Origin: CAZVUW01 sp964629825
GTDB lineage: Bacteria; Actinomycetota; Nitriliruptoria; Euzebyales; Egibacteraceae
Assembly (NCBI GenBank): GCA_964629825.1
Contig: CAZVUW010000008.1
Coordinates: 1-55,235, forward strand
Direction: 5' to 3'
DNA length: 55,235 nt
In this document: positions 18,901-26,738 of the stretch, piece by piece
Numbering within the stretch: position 1 is the first letter of the stretch
How the letters are laid out: every line of letters starts with the position of its first letter
Notes under the pieces: model-generated
The model's input: the letters and a program-made list of their open reading frames with translations, nothing else
Told to the model about the DNA's origin: nothing
Databases searched by the model: none
Position numbers and translations under genes: made by a program

Positions 18901-19998
18901 CTGAACAGCCCCATCGAGGCGCTGCAGCAGAGCTTCCTGCGCACCAAGGCGCGCGATCTCGACGAGTACCTGGAGGTCGCGAACCTCAAGGCGAACAGCT
19001 CCAACAGCACGCTGTACGCGGACTCGTCCGGCAACATCGCCTTCCTGCTGCCGCAGTTCATGCCGATCCGCGACGAGCGCTTCAACTACCGCCAGCCGGT
19101 GGACGGCAGCGACCCCGCGACCGACTGGCAGGGACTGCACGAGCTCGACGAGATCCCCCACGTCATCAACCCGGACAACGGTTGGGTCTTCAACACCAAC
19201 AACTGGCCGTGGACGTGCTGCGGCGATGACAGCCCCAGCCAGGATGACTACCCCGTCTACATGAACACCGGCAGCGAGAACGAGCGCGGACGCAACGCGA
19301 TCCGGCTGCTGTCCGGTCGGGACGACTTCACCCTCGAGGGGCTGCGCGACGTCGCCTACGACTCCTACCTGCCGGCCTTCGCCAACCTGCTGCCGCCGCT
19401 GATCGCCGCCTGGGAGAACCTGCCTGACGGCAACGCGCAGAAGGCGCGGCTGACCGAGCCGATCGAGCGTCTCCGCAGCTGGGACTACCGCTGGGGCGCC
19501 GACTCGATCGAGACGTCGCTCGCGATCTTCTGGGCCGAGGGGTCGCGCAACAACGACCAGCAGCGGCTCAACTCGCTCGACAACGCCGTCAACCGGCTGA
19601 CGCAGGACTTCGGCAGCTGGCAGGTGCCGTGGGGCGAGATCAACCGCTACCAGCGCAACGACGGGAACATCACCCAGGTGTTCGACGACTCCAAGCCGAG
19701 CATCCCGGTGCCGTTCACGTCGGGCACGTGGGGCTCGCTGGCCACCTACCCGGGCTCGCGCCGGCCGGGGACGGTGCGCTTCTACGCCACCAGCGGCAAC
19801 ACCTTCGTGTCGGTCCTCGAGTTCGGTCCGAAGCTGCGCGCCCTGGCGGTGCGTGAGGGCGGCAACAGCGCCGACCCGAGCTCGCCATGGTTCTTCAACC
19901 GCGCCGAGGACTTCGCGGCCGGCAACCTCCGGCCGGTCTACTTCGACCCGGCCGAGCTCCAGGACCACATCGTGAGGGTCTACAGGCCCGGTCAGTGA
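15958..19998 (+). CDS. Secreted fusion: M14 carboxypeptidase, shared module, penicillin-acylase (Ntn-hydrolase) domain
   Basis: 1346 residues from the ATG preceded by AAAAGGAGC. A signal peptide ends near VALAQQ. An Fn3-like domain and an M14 domain (H214, E217 in NVHGNEPTG; DGHHFG; LTEARS) parallel the upstream gene. The shared module occupies residues 573-658. Directly after it comes a penicillin acylase/AHL acylase-type domain. Its alpha part starts VTITRDDLGVPHVVG, and the likely self-cleavage site is Gly838-Ser839 (AAGSNGIAIAP), Ser839 being the N-terminal nucleophile. INPHTSHYF and TYATHHGPIV are typical of the family. Such enzymes cut amide bonds (penicillin, acyl-homoserine lactone, other acyl-amides); the substrate here cannot be told. 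The module is internal, unlike in the other five proteins. Confidence 0.9.
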   Translation: MRSRQRPFALGMAAVMVLLLLPDVALAQQDPTQVQNLTLSHGDGWVTLAWSPVPGATDYQIERTPVSSDDTPTGDPVIVGLWRPNRQINQSEPTFADAGFVPGDRYRWRVRARIGSTAQEYSEPVFDTTREPFGPEEFLTQFEQTLGAQYTSYESEIEWTRRIDAASERLRVVTIGHTVQGREINAFILGYPRPPATVQEISDGPTAGSTCNVHGNEPTGREACFMMIRKMAFSDDPWVIETLSNTTALFVPSLNGDGRAANSRGNSTGQDLNRDYGRLSQPETLAQAAFWRDYTPEVLNDGHHFGNTNTCDLALMNTPHLNNSRATYDEGRFGLIEGWMYTQGARDGWWPCPYPTAFSAGGQSFGSTTGMKHIIGMLTEARSQAGPTRPGASGAANTRRQAASHLWTLHQVFDYHRENRARIQQAIADSIEFQSSNTGRVVFDGTYDWEPYPAPHPGENPPPNNRPGEGDQLAEPPCGYLLTAEQYESKIEDARLPESLWTSPAERLEAHGVRVEKRPEDYLVPMAQPLRALIPLILDGQAGELGIPIITAAERLFDPAVCASTFALVREQLDRLAASGGITAGLEEKVRNALDTAEEWLDLPKKFLPALSHLDRAVHLLLWQVEVIEDKGKTNQGDPEGLRALAAAIQALADTYRAADEHARWRQHAENVTITRDDLGVPHVVGKTDADAVFGMIYAQAEDDFNRVERNYLVSLGRLAEAEGESAIWQDLRQRLYLDHEDLKQLYSESPVWLRRLMNAWADGLNYFLATHPEVEPRAIKRFEPWMALSFTEGSIGGDIERINLNQLRSFYEPQGLTGSFEPVQTFIENDPEDGAAGSNGIAIAPSHTRDGNALLLINPHTSHYFRHVQHVTSGEGLDVYGAITWGQFFIYQGFNPDAGWMHTSAPVDNIDEFLQTIVTDEDGQRFYRYGDELRPVKTRPVTISYRTADGELEERTFTTYATHHGPIVRQTGGRWVATGLLNSPIEALQQSFLRTKARDLDEYLEVANLKANSSNSTLYADSSGNIAFLLPQFMPIRDERFNYRQPVDGSDPATDWQGLHELDEIPHVINPDNGWVFNTNNWPWTCCGDDSPSQDDYPVYMNTGSENERGRNAIRLLSGRDDFTLEGLRDVAYDSYLPAFANLLPPLIAAWENLPDGNAQKARLTEPIERLRSWDYRWGADSIETSLAIFWAEGSRNNDQQRLNSLDNAVNRLTQDFGSWQVPWGEINRYQRNDGNITQVFDDSKPSIPVPFTSGTWGSLATYPGSRRPGTVRFYATSGNTFVSVLEFGPKLRALAVREGGNSADPSSPWFFNRAEDFAAGNLRPVYFDPAELQDHIVRVYRPGQ
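17674..17931 (+). other. Shared module, copy 2 (internal, between peptidase and acylase)
   Basis: Residues 573-658, from LDRLAASGGI to ALADTYRA, nearly identical to copy 1 at both ends. Copy 1 stops after ALADTYRS; here the frame continues as ADEHARW into the acylase domain, suggesting loss of an ancestral stop codon. Confidence 0.85.
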
Positions 19999-20035
19999 TG
20001 TAGCGGCGCAGCGGTTCGCCGCTGCCCGACCACAG

Positions 20036-20063
20036 GGGGCGTCCCGAACGGGGCGCCCCTTTT
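20036..20063 (+). terminator. Intrinsic terminator after the M14-acylase gene
   Basis: GGGGCGTCCC-GAAC-GGGGCGCCCC followed by TTTT: a 10-bp stem with one G-U pair, about 38 bp after the stop. Confidence 0.85.
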
Positions 20064-20206
20064 CATCGAAATACCCACAAGAGCGGATCTGACGGATTGC
20101 TCCTTGATCGCGGAGATTCAGGCTGATTTGCTTTGCCCCCTCCGGGGGCGGGTTCCCCGTTTCGGAATGGAGCGCTGGCCTCCGGTAATCGACCAAGGGG
20201 GAGCAC

Positions 20207-22537
20207 ATGCCTTCATCAGCAAGGGCACGCTTCATCGTCGTAGGCCTGGTCGCTCTGAGCCTCGCGACGTTCGGGCCGGCGGCGGGAGCGGTCCAGCAGG
20301 ACCGCGGGTTGGGCCACGAGCGCAGGGTCCTCTCGCACAGCGCGGAGGACGTGGAGCGCGCCAAGGCCGAGCTGCAGGCCCTAGCAGGGGGTCACGACCC
20401 CGCTGCTGGACGGCCGGGGCGCTTCGGAATGGACGCGGCCGAGTCCGACGCCGCTGCCGTCGTGGCGGCAGCGGTCAACCCCGACAACCTCGAGCTGGTC
20501 GGGCGCGGCGAGCGCCTGCTGGCACAGGGGACGACCGATGTCTGGGCCCACGGGGACTTCGCCTACATCGGCACCTACAACGTCCCGTGCGGAACCGGCG
20601 AGGGCTACCGCGTGGACACCGGCCCGGTGGCGCTGCGCGATGACCTGCTCGGACCGGGCGTGCCGGTGTTCGACGTGTCGGACCGGTCGGACCCGCAGTA
20701 CCTCGGCAACCTGCCGTCCGTCCCGGGCAGCCGCATCAACGACATCAAGGTGACGAGCTTCGGCGGCCGCGACGTCCTGGTGCACTCCAACGAGCCCTGC
20801 GCGGGCGGCTTCGGCGGCTTCGAGATCTATGACGTCACCAACGCCCGCAGCCCGATCCACCTCGCCTCGGCGATCGTCCACGACGCCAACCAGGTTCTGC
20901 GCGAGCTGTTCGGCGTGCTCGACGTCGGCGTGCACAACATGTCGCTGTTCACGCAGGGCAACCGCCTCTTCGTCGCGATGCAGACGCACGCGTACTTCGG
21001 CAGCTTCCAGATCTATGAGCTCACCGACCCGACCTCGCCGACCCCGGTGAGCGCGTGGGGAGCCGAGTACCTGTGCGAGGAGGACTACTGCAGCGACGAC
21101 CCGCACGCCGAGACCGACCCGGTGACGATCGTCAACCACATCAACCTCTACATGTTCGGTGGCTACGGCTCGTCCATGAACCGCTTCCTGCACGACGTCA
21201 CCGTGACGCCCGACGGCCAGCTGGCCTACCTAGCGCACTGGGACGCCGGGCTGATCCTGCTGGACATCAGCGACCCCGCCGACCCCGAGCTGATCTCCGT
21301 CGCCCTCGACCCGACCGCGGGTGACGGCGAGGTCAACAGCCACGCCGTCTGGGCCTCGGCGGACGGCAAGACCGTCGTCGAGACCAACGAGGACTTCGAC
21401 GCGCTGCCCGAGCGGCTGCCGCTGGACAACTGGACCGTCGGCGAGTGGCCGTGGAACACGCAGCCCGCCTTCGGGATCAGCACCACCGCGGGCGATGACT
21501 TCGAGGCCAACCAGACCGGGAACGTCGTCCGGATCCAGCACGCCCTCGTCCACCACATGCTGGCGCCGCAGGTGACCGTGGTCAGCGGTCCCCTCGCCGG
21601 CGAGGTCTACGCCGCCACGGAGGCGTCCGGCAACCAGCCGAAGCTGGGTGACGGCGCCGTGATCGAGGCCGAGGCCGTCTTCGTCGGCCAGGGCTGCGAC
21701 ACCGATCGCTTCGCCGACCCGGCGATCGACGTGCCGGGTGTCGTCGACCCGCATCTGAACGACCCCGCCGGCAAGATCGCGGTCGTCCGCCGCGGCGGCT
21801 GCTCGTTCACCAGCAAGCTCGGCGCCGCCCAGGCGGCAGGCGCCATCGGGATCCTGGTCGCCAACAACGTCCGCGGCGTGTCCCAGTGGGGCAACGTGCG
21901 GATCTGGGACTACGCCGACCCCGCCAACCCCGTGCTGGCGACGGAGTTCGACACCACCTGCACGCTCGACCCGACCGCGGACGAGTGCGATCCCAACGGC
22001 ACCTACTCGGTGCACAACGTCATCGTCGAGAACGACCTGGCGTACTTCTCCTGGTACTCGCACGGCGTCCTGATCCTGGACATCCGCGACCCCTACAACC
22101 CGGTCGAGGTGGCGCGCTTCAACCCCACCGGCGAGGAGTTCGAGATGTCCAACGGCGGCATCCAGGACGTCTGGGGCATCTGGAAGGCGCCCGGCGACCC
22201 GTGGATCTACGCCTCGGACCGCAACGGCGGCCTGTACGTGCTGCGAACGACCTTCTCGTTCGCCCATGAGCAGCTCGATCGCCTGATCGCGGAGGGCGGC
22301 ATCACGGAGGGGCTGCAGGCGAAGATCCGCAGCAACCTCGAGACCGCCGAGGCCTGGCTGCAGCTCGGTCCGCGCAAGCTCGGACCCGCGCTGTCGCACC
22401 TCGACCGCGCCGTCCACCTGCTGCGCTGGCAGGCGGACGTCGTCGAGAACAAGAACAAGCCGAACCAGGGCGACCCCGAGGCGCTGCGCAACCTCGCAGA
22501 CCTGATCGAGCAGCTGGCGGCCAGCTACAGGACCTGA
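20207..22537 (+). CDS. Secreted LVIVD-repeat (beta-propeller-like) protein with inserted PA domain and shared C-terminal module
   Basis: 776 residues with GGGGGAG upstream of the ATG and a signal peptide ending near PAAGAVQQ. Repeats of the LVIVD type recur (VPVFDVSDRSDPQYLG, FEIYDVTNARSPIHLA, LILLDISDPADPELIS, VRIWDYADPANPVLA, VLILDIRDPYNPVEVA), predicting a beta-propeller. Between the later repeats lies a protease-associated (PA) domain with GKIAVVRRGGCSFTSKLGAA and AIGILVANN, near residues 525-560. PA domains often bind or gate substrates of peptidases. The last 87 residues (690-776) are the shared module. No catalytic site is evident; binding or scaffolding is my inference. It ends a run of three secreted genes. 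Confidence 0.88.
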   Translation: MPSSARARFIVVGLVALSLATFGPAAGAVQQDRGLGHERRVLSHSAEDVERAKAELQALAGGHDPAAGRPGRFGMDAAESDAAAVVAAAVNPDNLELVGRGERLLAQGTTDVWAHGDFAYIGTYNVPCGTGEGYRVDTGPVALRDDLLGPGVPVFDVSDRSDPQYLGNLPSVPGSRINDIKVTSFGGRDVLVHSNEPCAGGFGGFEIYDVTNARSPIHLASAIVHDANQVLRELFGVLDVGVHNMSLFTQGNRLFVAMQTHAYFGSFQIYELTDPTSPTPVSAWGAEYLCEEDYCSDDPHAETDPVTIVNHINLYMFGGYGSSMNRFLHDVTVTPDGQLAYLAHWDAGLILLDISDPADPELISVALDPTAGDGEVNSHAVWASADGKTVVETNEDFDALPERLPLDNWTVGEWPWNTQPAFGISTTAGDDFEANQTGNVVRIQHALVHHMLAPQVTVVSGPLAGEVYAATEASGNQPKLGDGAVIEAEAVFVGQGCDTDRFADPAIDVPGVVDPHLNDPAGKIAVVRRGGCSFTSKLGAAQAAGAIGILVANNVRGVSQWGNVRIWDYADPANPVLATEFDTTCTLDPTADECDPNGTYSVHNVIVENDLAYFSWYSHGVLILDIRDPYNPVEVARFNPTGEEFEMSNGGIQDVWGIWKAPGDPWIYASDRNGGLYVLRTTFSFAHEQLDRLIAEGGITEGLQAKIRSNLETAEAWLQLGPRKLGPALSHLDRAVHLLRWQADVVENKNKPNQGDPEALRNLADLIEQLAASYRT
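22274..22534 (+). other. Shared C-terminal module, copy 3 (LVIVD/PA protein)
   Basis: Residues 690-776: LDRLIAEGGITEGL, ALSHLDRAVHLLRWQ and NKNKPNQGDPEALRNLA. It shares the LQLGPRKLGPALSHLDRA block with copy 1 residue for residue. Confidence 0.85.
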
Positions 22538-22543
22538 GCCGCC

Positions 22544-22572
22544 GGGGGAGGGCGGCGCGATCGCCCTCCCCC
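22544..22572 (+). terminator. GC-rich hairpin after the LVIVD/PA gene
   Basis: GGGGGAGGGCG and CGCCCTCCCCC form an 11-bp stem seven bases after the stop codon. There is no T-run, so termination efficiency is uncertain. Confidence 0.65.
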
Positions 22573-22686
22573 ACCCCACGGGGGTCGCTCCCCGGTGCCC
22601 TGGGTATGCCTGAGCCGCCCTGGCGGGCCCGAAGGCAAGCCGCCGACCGCCTCGGCTGACCAGTCACCCCCAGGGAAGGAACACGG

Positions 22687-23070
22687 ATGAGCGACATCGG
22701 CCGCACCGAGCCCCTGCCCACGGATGCAGGGGCGACCCGCGCAACCGCCGGCACGAAGCTGCACGACGACCTGTCGGTCGACCGCTCCACGGCCTCCGAG
22801 AGGTCCATCGATCTACGCGAGGAGGCGCGTGGCTCGGACGCGCCGAACGAGGGGCTGCGCGACCCGATCGAGGCGGCTCAGCGGCCAGACAACCGCGCGA
22901 AGCTGCTGCTCGCCACCGCGGCGATGACGCTGCTCAACCTGCTGCTCCTGATCGGCGTCTTGGCGAGCCTGGCCGGCGGGCCCGACTTCGAGCGCGTCGC
23001 CGTTGACGGCCAGCAGTGCGTGATCGAGCTGGGCGCCGGCGAGGACAGCACCCTCTACTGCCAGCGGTAG
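22687..23070 (+). CDS. Single-pass membrane protein of unknown function
   Basis: 127 residues preceded by GGAAGGA. A charged, probably disordered N-terminal part of about 90 residues (SVDRSTASERSIDLREEAR) precedes one hydrophobic helix (LLLATAAMTLLNLLLLIGVL). A short outer tail follows with two cysteines (QQCVIELGAG and YCQR-end) that could pair. I recognise no family. The orientation with the cysteine tail outside is inferred. It is 40 bp upstream of murL on the same strand but is not part of the known MurL/MurD2 pathway, so co-transcription may be incidental. Confidence 0.65.
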   Translation: MSDIGRTEPLPTDAGATRATAGTKLHDDLSVDRSTASERSIDLREEARGSDAPNEGLRDPIEAAQRPDNRAKLLLATAAMTLLNLLLLIGVLASLAGGPDFERVAVDGQQCVIELGAGEDSTLYCQR

Positions 23071-23109
23071 TGTGAGGGTGCCCTGCCGTCCTAGCCTCCC
23101 GCGAGCCCC

Positions 23110-24435
23110 ATGACCTTCGACGCCGACCGCATCGAGCGGTTCCGCTACCTCGGCTACGACCTCGACGTCGCCAACGGGGTTCTCACCTGCCGTTACGGCC
23201 TCGATGACGAGTGGGAGTTCACCGAGACGGTCAGGGTCGAGGGCGGCGACTGCTCGGGTCCTGCCGCCGCCGAGGCCGCGCGGCTCGTGTTCCTCCTCGC
23301 GGGGGTCTCCTACTACAAGGCGGCCGCGCCATCGCTCATCGACCTCGGCAACACCCCCGTCCGCGAGGGCGAGGCTGAGTTCCTGCGAACCTTCTACGTC
23401 GAGGGCCTCGGCGAGTACGCGTACACCAACGGCTTGGATCTCACCGGCCTACGGGTGGTCGGCGGGGTGCCGGCCTCCGCCCAGGGGGCGGCGTCCTCGG
23501 GGCCGCCGCTGATCCCGTTCGGCGGCGGGATCGACTCCATCGTCACCGTCGAGGAGCTGCGCCAGGAGCATCCCGACGCTGCGCTGTTCGTGCTCACGCG
23601 CGGCGGGCGTCGCTTCGCCGCGATCGAGGACGCCGCGGCGGTGACCGGGCTCCAGGTCCTGCGCGCCGACCAGGAGCTCGACGAGCAGATCCTGCGCTCG
23701 GCCGAGCTCGGCTTCCGCAACGGCCACGTACCCGTAACCGGGGTGCTGTCGGCTATCGCGGTGCTGACCGCGGTCGCGCACGGGCGCGGAGCGGTGGTGA
23801 TGTCCAACGAGTGGTCGGCTTCGATCGGCAACCTGCGCGTCGGCGACCGCGAGATCAACCACCAGTGGTCCAAGAGCCTCGAGTTCGAGCGGGCCTTCAG
23901 CGAGGTCCTCGCCGGCGCGTTCATCGAGCCGCCCGCATACTGGTCCTTCCTGCGCCCCTACAGCGAGCTGTGGGTGGCGAGCCGCTTCGCGGCGCTGGAG
24001 CGCTATCACCGGGTCTTCCGCAGCTGCAACCGCGCATTCGCGATCGATCCGGCGCAGCGCCTCGACTCCTGGTGCGGGCGCTGCGACAAGTGCTGCTTCA
24101 TCGATCTGATCCTGGCGCCGTTCCTGTCGCGCGAGGAGCTCAGCGCGATCTTCGGCGGCAGCGAGCCCCTTGATCAGCCTGAGCTGGGGCCGCGCTTCCG
24201 CGCGCTGCTCGGCACATCCGAGGACGCCAAGCCGTTTGAATGCGTCGGCGAGGAGCTCGAATGCCGCGCGGCCGCGGTGCTCGCCTCGGAGCGCCCGGAC
24301 CGTCAGGAGACGGCGCTCCTCCAGCGCCTGGTCGCCGAGCTGGGCGAACAGGCGGTCGAGGCCGCCTCCGCCGCCGAGCGCCTGCTGCTCCCGCTCGACC
24401 CCGCGGCCACGCCGCAACCCGCCGATGCCCGCTGA
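23110..24435 (+). CDS. murL: MurL, UDP-MurNAc-L-Ala-L-Glu epimerase
   Basis: 441 residues. It has the MurL pattern: an N-terminal domain with VSYYKAAAP, then a PFGGGIDSIVTVEEL P-loop-like PPi/nucleotide motif. Next come VMSNEWSASIGN with HQWSKSLEFE, and a zinc-finger-like SWCGRCDKCCFIDL segment. In the known pathway (worked out in Xanthomonas), MurD2 adds L-Glu to UDP-MurNAc-L-Ala and MurL then converts the terminal L-Glu to D-Glu using ATP. This replaces glutamate racemase plus ordinary MurD. Its partner follows with an 11-nt overlap, strongly supporting the assignment. TAGCCT at 23092-23097 could drive a very short leader. Confidence 0.9.
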   Translation: MTFDADRIERFRYLGYDLDVANGVLTCRYGLDDEWEFTETVRVEGGDCSGPAAAEAARLVFLLAGVSYYKAAAPSLIDLGNTPVREGEAEFLRTFYVEGLGEYAYTNGLDLTGLRVVGGVPASAQGAASSGPPLIPFGGGIDSIVTVEELRQEHPDAALFVLTRGGRRFAAIEDAAAVTGLQVLRADQELDEQILRSAELGFRNGHVPVTGVLSAIAVLTAVAHGRGAVVMSNEWSASIGNLRVGDREINHQWSKSLEFERAFSEVLAGAFIEPPAYWSFLRPYSELWVASRFAALERYHRVFRSCNRAFAIDPAQRLDSWCGRCDKCCFIDLILAPFLSREELSAIFGGSEPLDQPELGPRFRALLGTSEDAKPFECVGEELECRAAAVLASERPDRQETALLQRLVAELGEQAVEAASAAERLLLPLDPAATPQPADAR

Positions 24436-25783
24436 GGTCTCTAGGCCGCGCCACCGCGTCGGCTGGTCGGACCTGCACGGCCACCCCGTCGGGGTCTGGG
24501 GCCTCGGCGTCGAGGGCCAGGCGGCGGCGCGCCGGCTGCTCTCGATGGGCGTCGAGCCGGTCCTGGTCGACGACCGACCGACGGATCCCCGCACCCTGCC
24601 CACCGATGCCGGCGGGCTCGAGGCGCTCGAGCGCTGCGCCTACGTGGTCAAGAGCCCCGGCATCCCCCGCACCCGCCGGGAGGTGGCCTACCTGGAGCGC
24701 GTCGGCGTGCGCCTCGTCGGCGGCCTCGGCCTGTGGCTGGCCGAGGCCGACCTGGGGCGCGTCGCGTGCGTGACCGGGACCAAGGGCAAGAGCACGACGG
24801 TGAGCGTCGCCGGTCATCTCGCGGCCGGGCTCGGGCAGCGCTGCTTCGTCGGCGGCAACCTCGGCCTGCCGCCCTTCGACCCCGAAGTCCCCGACGACTA
24901 CGACTGGTGGCTGCTGGAGGTGTCCAGCTATCAGGCCGCCGAAGTGGCCTGCTCTCCCGCGGTTGTCGCCGTGACGTCGCTCTACGAAGACCACCTGTCA
25001 TGGCACGGCGGGATGGACTCCTACATCGCCGACAAGCTCTCGCTGTGCAGCCAGCCCGGCGCCGACCTGACCATCGCCAACGGCGAGGACCCGCGGCTGC
25101 GCTCTCATGAGGACGCACTCGGTCCGTGCGTTGAGTGGGTCACCGCGCCCGAGCCGGTCCCCGAGTGGGTCGAGGCCCTGGGTCTGCTGGGCCGCCACAA
25201 CCTCGTCAACGCGGCGATCGCGCAGCGCTGCCTGGCGGCGCTGGGGATGCCCGGCGCCGAGGACGCCGAGCGCCTGGCCGAGGCCGCCCGTGGGTTCGCC
25301 GGGCTGGACAGCCGCCTGGACGAGATCGGCACGGTTGAGCGGGTCACGTTCGTCGACGACTCGCTGTCCACGAACGTGCTGCCGACGCTGGCCGCGATCG
25401 AGGTCTTCGAGGGCCGACCGCTCGCCCTGCTCGCGGGCGGGCTGGATCGCGACATCGACTACGCGCCGCTGGCGGAGCGGCTGGGTCGGCGCTCCGCACC
25501 GACGCTGCTGGTGGCCCTGCCGACGACCGGTGCCCGGATCGCCGATGCGGTGGAGGCGGCGTCGGAGCGCGGTGACGTCGAGGTGCTCCGCGTCGAGGCC
25601 GCCGGTGAGGGCCACGCCTGGTTCGAGGACGCGGTGATGGCCGCCTTCGAGTGGGCCCGGCAGCGCGCCGGCGTTGTGCTGCTCTCCCCCGCCGCGGCCA
25701 GCTTCGACCACTTCGCGGACTACCGCGACCGTGCGGCGGCCTTCGCGGCCGCCATGCGCCGCTGCGGCCAGGTGCAGGCCTAA
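24425..25783 (+). CDS. murD2: MurD2, UDP-MurNAc-L-alanine:L-glutamate ligase
   Basis: 452 residues from the ATG at 24425, which overlaps the end of murL by 11 nt, suggesting translational coupling. It has a Mur ligase layout: a Rossmann-like N-terminus (GVWGLGVEGQAAARRL), the ATP loop VTGTKGKSTT, LLEVSSYQAAEV, TSLYEDHLSWHGGMDSY and LGRHNLVNAAIA. The C-terminal domain has VDDSLSTN and LLAGGLDR. Ordinary MurD adds D-Glu. Pairing with MurL indicates the L-Glu-specific MurD2 type. Whether the organism also has classical MurD and MurI cannot be seen here. Confidence 0.9.
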   Translation: MPAEVSRPRHRVGWSDLHGHPVGVWGLGVEGQAAARRLLSMGVEPVLVDDRPTDPRTLPTDAGGLEALERCAYVVKSPGIPRTRREVAYLERVGVRLVGGLGLWLAEADLGRVACVTGTKGKSTTVSVAGHLAAGLGQRCFVGGNLGLPPFDPEVPDDYDWWLLEVSSYQAAEVACSPAVVAVTSLYEDHLSWHGGMDSYIADKLSLCSQPGADLTIANGEDPRLRSHEDALGPCVEWVTAPEPVPEWVEALGLLGRHNLVNAAIAQRCLAALGMPGAEDAERLAEAARGFAGLDSRLDEIGTVERVTFVDDSLSTNVLPTLAAIEVFEGRPLALLAGGLDRDIDYAPLAERLGRRSAPTLLVALPTTGARIADAVEAASERGDVEVLRVEAAGEGHAWFEDAVMAAFEWARQRAGVVLLSPAAASFDHFADYRDRAAAFAAAMRRCGQVQA

Positions 25784-25869
25784 CCGCGGCGGCGTCGCGG
25801 CGGCTGGTTCCGGATCGATGCGCATGCCGGTACGGTGTGCGACCCCCATCTCGGCGTCAGGAGCCGGCC

Positions 25870-26322
25870 TTGAGGAAGCTCGTCTTGCTGTTCGCCTGCT
25901 GCGTCGGGCTCGTGGGCTGCGGCGCCGGGCTGGGTCTGGCCGGGGCGCCGGCCGAGCCGCGCGACGGGGTGGGGATAGCGCTGCGCGCGGGCGACGAGAT
26001 CCCGGCCGGGAGCCTGGTGGACTTCAGCTACACGGGCGGCCAGGAGCACGGGCTGCGGCACCTGCTCCAGCGCTGGGACGGCTCGGAGTGGAAGACCGAG
26101 TACCAGGTGGCGGCGAGCGACCCGGACGACCCTGAATCCGGCAGCGCCGCTGCCCTGCGAGCGGCCTGGTCCGAGGCGAGCGAGACGCTGGCCGTCCCGG
26201 ACGTCCGGTTCCCCGGAGACGCGGTTCATCGCTTCGCCGTCCCGGAGGAGGCTCTCGGCGGTGCGTACCGGCTCTGCGACGGGTCGGGGACGCACTGCAG
26301 CGCCACCTTCTACGTGCCCTGA
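25870..26322 (+). CDS. Small lipoprotein of unknown function
   Basis: 150 residues from a TTG start, chosen because GGAG lies 6 bases upstream and the first residues then form a lipoprotein signal (MRKLVLLFACCVGLVGCG, lipidated Cys at 17). Longer GTG-started frames would bury the signal. The mature part is a compact domain with LVDFSYTGGQEHGLRHLLQ and two cysteines in YRLCDGSGTHCS that may pair. The pattern of strands (RFPGDAVHRFAVPEEALGGAYRLC) suggests an immunoglobulin-like fold. I recognise no family. It follows murD2 by about 86 bp but probably has its own promoter. Confidence 0.7.
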   Translation: MRKLVLLFACCVGLVGCGAGLGLAGAPAEPRDGVGIALRAGDEIPAGSLVDFSYTGGQEHGLRHLLQRWDGSEWKTEYQVAASDPDDPESGSAAALRAAWSEASETLAVPDVRFPGDAVHRFAVPEEALGGAYRLCDGSGTHCSATFYVP

Positions 26323-26412
26323 CGACCCCGACCGCGGCGCCCCGGACCGCATTTTGAAGGCACCGGATCGGCCGTCGGAACCGCCGACAGATCGGGTAGT
26401 CTCGGTCGGTCA

Positions 26413-26486
26413 GCGCCCGTAGCTCAGCTGGACAGAGCAAGCGGCTTCTATCCGCAAGGTCGGGGGTTCGACTCCCTCCGGGCGCG
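26413..26486 (+). tRNA. tRNA-Arg (anticodon TCT)
   Basis: The acceptor stem is GCGCCCG/CGGGCGC. The anticodon loop CTTCTAT lies between GCGG and CCGC, giving anticodon TCT. The T-arm is GGGGG-TTCGACT-CCCTC. CCA is not encoded. Confidence 0.95.
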
Positions 26487-26572
26487 CCCGACGCCGGGCG
26501 CCTCCGCGTGGCAGGGTGAGGTCTTCGGCGTGTACGATTCCTCTTCCGGTCGCCCCCCACGGCGGCCGTCTT

Positions 26573-26647
26573 GGTGACCGTAGCTCAGTTGGTTAGAGCG
26601 CCGCGTTGTGGTCGCGGAGGTCGCGGGTTCGATTCCCGTCGGTCACC
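26573..26647 (+). tRNA. tRNA-His (anticodon GTG)
   Basis: The acceptor stem GTGACCG/CGGTCAC is preceded by an encoded G at -1, facing a C discriminator, the tRNA-His identity feature. The anticodon stem CCGCG/CGCGG surrounds TTGTGGT, giving anticodon GTG. Confidence 0.96.
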
Positions 26648-26703
26648 CTCATCCCCCCTTCACCCTGCGAGTCGGGGCGCTCGGCTGGACGATGGCGGCC
26701 AGG

Positions 26704-26731
26704 TTGGAGCGACGGACGACCGACCTATCCT
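26704..26731 (+). promoter_or_regulatory. Predicted leaderless promoter of the methyltransferase gene
   Basis: TTGGAG at 26704-26709, a 16-bp spacer and TATCCT at 26726-26731. The ATG lies 8 bases after the -10 element, so transcription should begin at or next to the start codon. No ribosome binding site is present. Confidence 0.5.
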
Positions 26732-26738
26732 CGACCTC

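Noticed and set aside
15958..19998. Calling the acylase domain a quorum-quenching enzyme
   Set aside because: The Ntn-hydrolase family includes many amidases; the sequence does not decide the substrate.
15985..20364. Very long open frame (1459 codons) on the minus strand
   Set aside because: It is the antisense shadow of the M14-acylase gene in GC-rich DNA. It has no domain motifs and a composition dominated by Arg, Val, Ala and Gly; the plus strand has clear families.
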